A stretch of 64,000 nucleotides of DNA from Ruania halotolerans (GTDB taxonomy: Bacteria > Actinomycetota > Actinomycetes > Actinomycetales > Beutenbergiaceae), in contig NZ_CP088017.1 of the NCBI RefSeq assembly GCF_021049285.1, positions 3,979,380 through 4,043,379 of the forward strand, in the 5' to 3' direction. Positions 60,809 to 64,000 of the stretch are shown here, in pieces. How positions within the stretch are numbered: the first letter of the stretch is position 1; every line of letters starts with the position of its first letter. A program made the translations under genes and the position numbers. The notes beneath the pieces were generated by a model that saw nothing but the letters and a program-made list of their open reading frames with translations, made no database searches and was not told the DNA's origin.

Positions 60809-62747
60809 GTCCGGTTCGGCCCAGCGTGGCGCGGAGTACCTGCCCGGTTCGGCCCAGACGTGGTTACCGCCCAGCCAGACGCCTGCCATTCCGCCTGAGC
60901 TTCGTCCACCCCGCACAGGCACCGTCCGCGAGCGGACGGCAGCCTGGCGGCGACGGCATCTGCTGCGCGAGCAGCGCGCCCAGGACACCTACGCCCGGTC
61001 CCGCAATCCCGAGCGAGGCCTCCCGGTCGCCTCCAGCTCCGCCGTCTGGGCGTTCCTGAAGTCACTCCTCGGCAATCGCAAGCCAATCCTGATCGGCCTG
61101 CTGGTGCTGCACTCGCTCGCCGCCGTGGCGGGTCTGCTGGTGCCCCGGATCCTCCGTGAACTGGTGGATACCGCCGCTGCTGGAAACACCGTGCTCTCGA
61201 CGTTGAACGCCCTCGCGCTCGCCGTGGCCGGCGTGGTGGTGGTGCAGGCTCTGCTGACGTTCGCGGCCCGGTGGATCTCGGCCGTATTCGGTCAGGACCT
61301 GCTGGCCGCGGCACGCGAATACGTGGTGCACACGGTGCTGCGGCTGCCACTGGGTTCGGTGGAGGGCGCCAGTACCGGCGATCTGGTCACCCGTGTGACC
61401 CGGGACGTGGGCACGATGAGCGAGAGCGTGCGCTGGGGACTGCCGCAGGCGGTGGTGGCGCTGGTGACGGTAGTACTCACCCTCGGCGCGATGGCGCTGA
61501 ACTCCCCGCTGCTCTCCCTGCCGCTGCTGTTGTCCATCCCGGCACTGGCGATCGCGGTGACGCGTTACCTCAAACGTGCCCCCGCTGGCTACATCACCGA
61601 GGGAAGCACGTACTCCGACATCAACTCCACCCTCACTGAGACGGTGGAGGGCGCCCGAACGGTGGAGGCCTTCGGGCTGGGCAGGCGCCGTCGGGAGCTC
61701 GGCGATGCCGACATCGAGGTGTCCGCGCAGGCCGAGCGGTACACGATGAGCCTGCGGAACCTGCTGTTCAGCGTGATCGACTTCGCCTACAGCTCTCCGC
61801 TGGTGTGGACATTGCTGCTCGGCGGCGTCGGGTACGCCAACGGGTGGGTGAGCCTCGGTCAGATCACGGCCGCGATCCTGTACATCCAGGCCATCGTCAC
61901 CCCGCTGGACCAGCTGGTGGCGAACGTGGACCGCCTGCAGGTCGGGGTGGCCTCCACCACGCGTCTGCTGGGTATCGCGGAAGTGCCGCAGGACCGTGAG
62001 CCCGGGGATGAGACGCCCGACGGCGTGAAGCTCACGGCTGAGGATCTGCGGTTCGCCTATCGCGAGGGTCACGACGTGCTGCACGGGGTGGATGTGGATC
62101 TCGTGCCGGGTGAACGGCTGGCGATCGTGGGCCCGTCCGGCTCGGGAAAGTCGACCCTGGGCCGGCTACTCGCCGGGATCAACGGGCCGCGAACCGGCTC
62201 GGTGACGGTCGGTGGGGTCAAGCTCATCGATCTCGAACTGGACGTGCTGCGCACCGAGGTGGCGCTCGTGACGCAGGAGCACCACGTGTTTGTGGGCACG
62301 ATCCGGGACAATGTGATCCTGGCCCGCGAGCATTCCCCGGACGCCGCGGTGATCGAAGCGCTGCAGGCCGTTGACGCGTGGGACTGGGTGAAGCGGCTCC
62401 CGGAGGGAATGGGCACGGTGGTCGGTTCCGGGAAGGTGAAACTCACCCCCGCTCAGGCTCAGCAGATCGCTCTGGCTCGCCTGGTGGTGGCCGATCCGCA
62501 CACGCTCGTGCTGGACGAGGCGACAAGCCTGATCGACCCACGCACGGCCCGGCACCTGGAGGGGTCGATGTCTGTGCTGCTTGAAGGACGGGCAGTGGTG
62601 GCGATCGCGCACCGGCTGCATACCGCGCACGACGCGGACCGGATCGCCGTGGTGATTGACGGCCGGATCGCCGAACTCGGCAGCCACGATGAACTGGTGG
62701 ACGCGGGCGGTGCCTATGCCGACCTCTGGCGCGCCTGGACCAGTTGA
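60801..62747 (+). CDS. ABC exporter subunit with intact P-loop and altered signature
   Basis: A 648-aa protein with a long Arg-rich N-terminus (about 80 residues), six membrane helices and an ATPase domain. Walker A GPSGSGKST (444-452) and Walker B LVLDEATS are intact, but the signature reads LTPAQAQQ (548-555) rather than LSGGQ. Paired with the previous subunit, the dimer has one complete site (this P-loop with the partner LSGGQ) and one dead site. It exports an unknown lipid, peptide or drug. Confidence 0.92.
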   Translation: MTESGSAQRGAEYLPGSAQTWLPPSQTPAIPPELRPPRTGTVRERTAAWRRRHLLREQRAQDTYARSRNPERGLPVASSSAVWAFLKSLLGNRKPILIGLLVLHSLAAVAGLLVPRILRELVDTAAAGNTVLSTLNALALAVAGVVVVQALLTFAARWISAVFGQDLLAAAREYVVHTVLRLPLGSVEGASTGDLVTRVTRDVGTMSESVRWGLPQAVVALVTVVLTLGAMALNSPLLSLPLLLSIPALAIAVTRYLKRAPAGYITEGSTYSDINSTLTETVEGARTVEAFGLGRRRRELGDADIEVSAQAERYTMSLRNLLFSVIDFAYSSPLVWTLLLGGVGYANGWVSLGQITAAILYIQAIVTPLDQLVANVDRLQVGVASTTRLLGIAEVPQDREPGDETPDGVKLTAEDLRFAYREGHDVLHGVDVDLVPGERLAIVGPSGSGKSTLGRLLAGINGPRTGSVTVGGVKLIDLELDVLRTEVALVTQEHHVFVGTIRDNVILAREHSPDAAVIEALQAVDAWDWVKRLPEGMGTVVGSGKVKLTPAQAQQIALARLVVADPHTLVLDEATSLIDPRTARHLEGSMSVLLEGRAVVAIAHRLHTAHDADRIAVVIDGRIAELGSHDELVDAGGAYADLWRAWTS

Positions 62748-62851
62748 ACGGCCGACTCGGCCGACTTCCGAGTGCCCGAGTTTCCGCGGATCAGGATCAA
62801 CCGGGTGACGTCTGAGCCGACCCGCTCCAACGCCGCGTACGCCCCGCGCAT

Positions 62852-63418
62852 CTAGCTAGATCGGAGGCCGCGCAGTGCGACCTCAATAAAGCGTGCAGAA
62901 GCTAGCTCTTCATCTCCCGGCGAGTGGGCGATCACTCCCGCGTTTCCTTTGAGGATCGAGAGAACATCGCCAAGAGTGACGTCGGGGCGCAGGATTCCGG
63001 CGTCGCTCGCGTGCTGAGCGATGGAGGTGAACATCACTCCGATGTGGTCCGCGGAGTCCGCGAGAGCGGCCGCGCTCACCCTGTCAGCAATCGCGCCGGC
63101 AAGCCCGGGTTGTGTGGCCTGGTGAGCGGCGCAGGCACGAATCGCGGCAGTGAACGTCTCCCACGCGTCGCCCGTCGAAGCGGGGTCTGCAGTGGCTTCC
63201 TGGAGCTCGGAGAGCTCGTCGGCAACGATCTCGCGGATCAGGTCGTCTTTCGTGGGGAAGCGTCGCTGCGCTGTGGCGAATCCGACGCCGGCTCGCCGTG
63301 CGATTTCCGCCATCGAGACATCAATGCCGTCGCTGGCAAACGCTGCACGCGCAGCGTCGATGATCTGCTCTCGGTTGCGCGCGGCATCCGCTCGCAACGC
63401 ACGTTCACCAGCTGCCAT
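62852..63418 (-). CDS. TetR-family transcriptional regulator
   Basis: A 188-aa protein with a TetR DNA-binding domain (REQIIDAARAAFASDGIDVSMAEIARRAGVGFATAQRRF) and a helical ligand domain. It is divergent from the oxidoreductase gene, with a dyad between them, and so probably represses it. Confidence 0.9.
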   Translation of the reverse strand: MAAGERALRADAARNREQIIDAARAAFASDGIDVSMAEIARRAGVGFATAQRRFPTKDDLIREIVADELSELQEATADPASTGDAWETFTAAIRACAAHQATQPGLAGAIADRVSAAALADSADHIGVMFTSIAQHASDAGILRPDVTLGDVLSILKGNAGVIAHSPGDEELASARFIEVALRGLRSS

Positions 63419-63503
63419 GCCCTGCTGCTCCGTTCCCGCGGGTGTTCCCGTACGACGCTCTCCCGTAAGCGGTTAGGTCTCTCCAGTTACGTGCTAGTGT
63501 CAT

Positions 63504-63527
63504 TAAGTGGAGACATTGCACCACTTA
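63504..63527. promoter_or_regulatory. Probable TetR operator
   Basis: TAAGTGG (63504-63510) and CCACTTA (63521-63527) are perfect inverted arms with a ten-base spacer in the divergent promoter, 28 bases before the oxidoreductase start. Confidence 0.6.
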
Positions 63528-63555
63528 GCAATCACACTGTAGCAAGGAGCGCGTC

Positions 63556-64000
63556 ATGGAGACCATGCGAGCAGTCCTGTTCAACCGGTACGGCGGTCCG
63601 GACGAGCTGTACGTGGCGACCCTTCCAGTGCCAGAGGTGCAGGCGGGAGGCGTCCTCGTACAGGTGGACGCCACCTCAGTCAATGGCGCAGATCTGCTGC
63701 TTCGATCAGGAAAGCTCGGACTGCTCACCGGCCGTCGCTTTCCGAAACAACTGGGAATCGACTTCGTCGGAACCCTCGTCGCCGCCGATACCGGAGCCAA
63801 TCTTGGCGGACTCTCCATCGGCGAGCGCGTCTGGGGGACGGTCGACGAACGCGGAGGGGCCCGCTCGCTCGCCGAATTCGTGAGCGTTCCAGCAATGCAG
63901 ATCGCTCAGGCGCCGGATAGCCTCACTCCAGAGGAGGCGGTCACGCTCCTCGCTGGCGGCACGACCGTCCATACCGGCCTCGTGGAGAAAGTACGCGTGC
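63556..64000 (+). CDS. Zinc-type/quinone oxidoreductase (MDR superfamily), cut by window end
   Basis: The first 148 residues read MRAVLFNRYGGPDELYVATL, VQVDATSVNGADLLLRSGKL and LGIDFVGTLVAA, the N-terminal catalytic domain of quinone-oxidoreductase-like NADPH enzymes without the zinc Cys. AAGGAG precedes the ATG. The nucleotide-binding domain starts at the edge (LAGGTTVHTGLVEKV). Probably induced by a reactive compound through the divergent TetR. Confidence 0.85.
   Translation, partial: METMRAVLFNRYGGPDELYVATLPVPEVQAGGVLVQVDATSVNGADLLLRSGKLGLLTGRRFPKQLGIDFVGTLVAADTGANLGGLSIGERVWGTVDERGGARSLAEFVSVPAMQIAQAPDSLTPEEAVTLLAGGTTVHTGLVEKVRV

Noticed and set aside
1-64000. tRNA, rRNA or riboswitch genes
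   Set aside because: No cloverleaf with a T-loop consensus, rRNA sequence or known riboswitch core was recognised by eye; a covariance-model scan would be needed to exclude small RNAs.

Overview
The window is high-GC actinobacterial DNA. Supporting features are strong third-position GC bias, frequent GTG starts, ATGA/GTGA stop-start overlaps, a mycothiol-type DinB-fold protein and two WXG-like helical proteins. The gene mix (many plant-sugar glycosidases, LacI/SorC/GntR regulators, IS5-family elements) fits a soil- or plant-associated Micrococcales (Ruaniaceae/Bogoriellaceae-like). That placement is an impression, not a computed result.

Region 1 (1-14.5 kb) is a carbohydrate-utilisation island. 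It holds a RuBisCO-like protein cut by the window edge, a GH127 glycosidase, a one-cysteine Asp/Glu-racemase-fold protein, a GH78 rhamnosidase under LacI-type operators, a DUF5060/DUF4038-type clan GH-A glycosidase related to apiosidases, a LacZ-type GH2, and a sugar ABC transporter (lipoprotein plus two permeases, no ATPase). Region 2 (14.7-19.1 kb) holds a YtrA-type regulator, an ABC ATPase with a frameshift and its permease, a TetR gene with a perfect operator palindrome, a CPBP protease and a DUF3626 protein.

Region 3 (19.2-28.3 kb) is a compact locus whose product is unknown to me. It has a two-component system, a GT2 glycosyltransferase, a DUF2064 transferase, a methyltransferase, a molybdopterin oxidoreductase with a cytochrome b and a membrane partner, a methylthioadenosine-phosphorylase-like enzyme, a nucleotide-sugar epimerase and a GT-C-like membrane protein. 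A CCGTAAG-type motif recurs in front of its transcription units and may be the site bound by the local response regulator.

Region 4 (28.4-39.5 kb) is accessory. It has a frameshifted cupin, an octapeptide-repeat protein, a Gabija-like pair (OLD/TOPRIM nuclease plus UvrD-like helicase), a 591-aa unknown, a SorC regulator divergent from a sugar-dehydrogenase-like SDR, a LacI regulator, and an AAA ATPase whose start codon lies in one of two palindromes. Region 5 (39.5-43.8 kb) is an operon matching the non-phosphorylating D-apiose pathway (ApnL lactonase, ApnO oxidoisomerase, OiaC decarboxylase) with a divergent FadR-type regulator. With the RuBisCO-like protein and apiosidase-like enzyme of region 1, it points to use of apiose-containing plant glycans.

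Region 6 (43.8-50.2 kb) holds small housekeeping and envelope genes and a WXG-like/lipase pair. Region 7 (50.5-55.7 kb) is a composite transposon: two inverted 905-bp IS5/IS427-type copies flank a secreted protein, a small membrane protein and relics of a second IS, all inserted at a TA inside a palindrome in an alpha/beta-hydrolase gene. Region 8 (55.8-64 kb) returns to core genes: purB, an MFS transporter, a heterodimeric ABC exporter with one degenerate ATP site, a TetR regulator and a truncated quinone-oxidoreductase-type gene.
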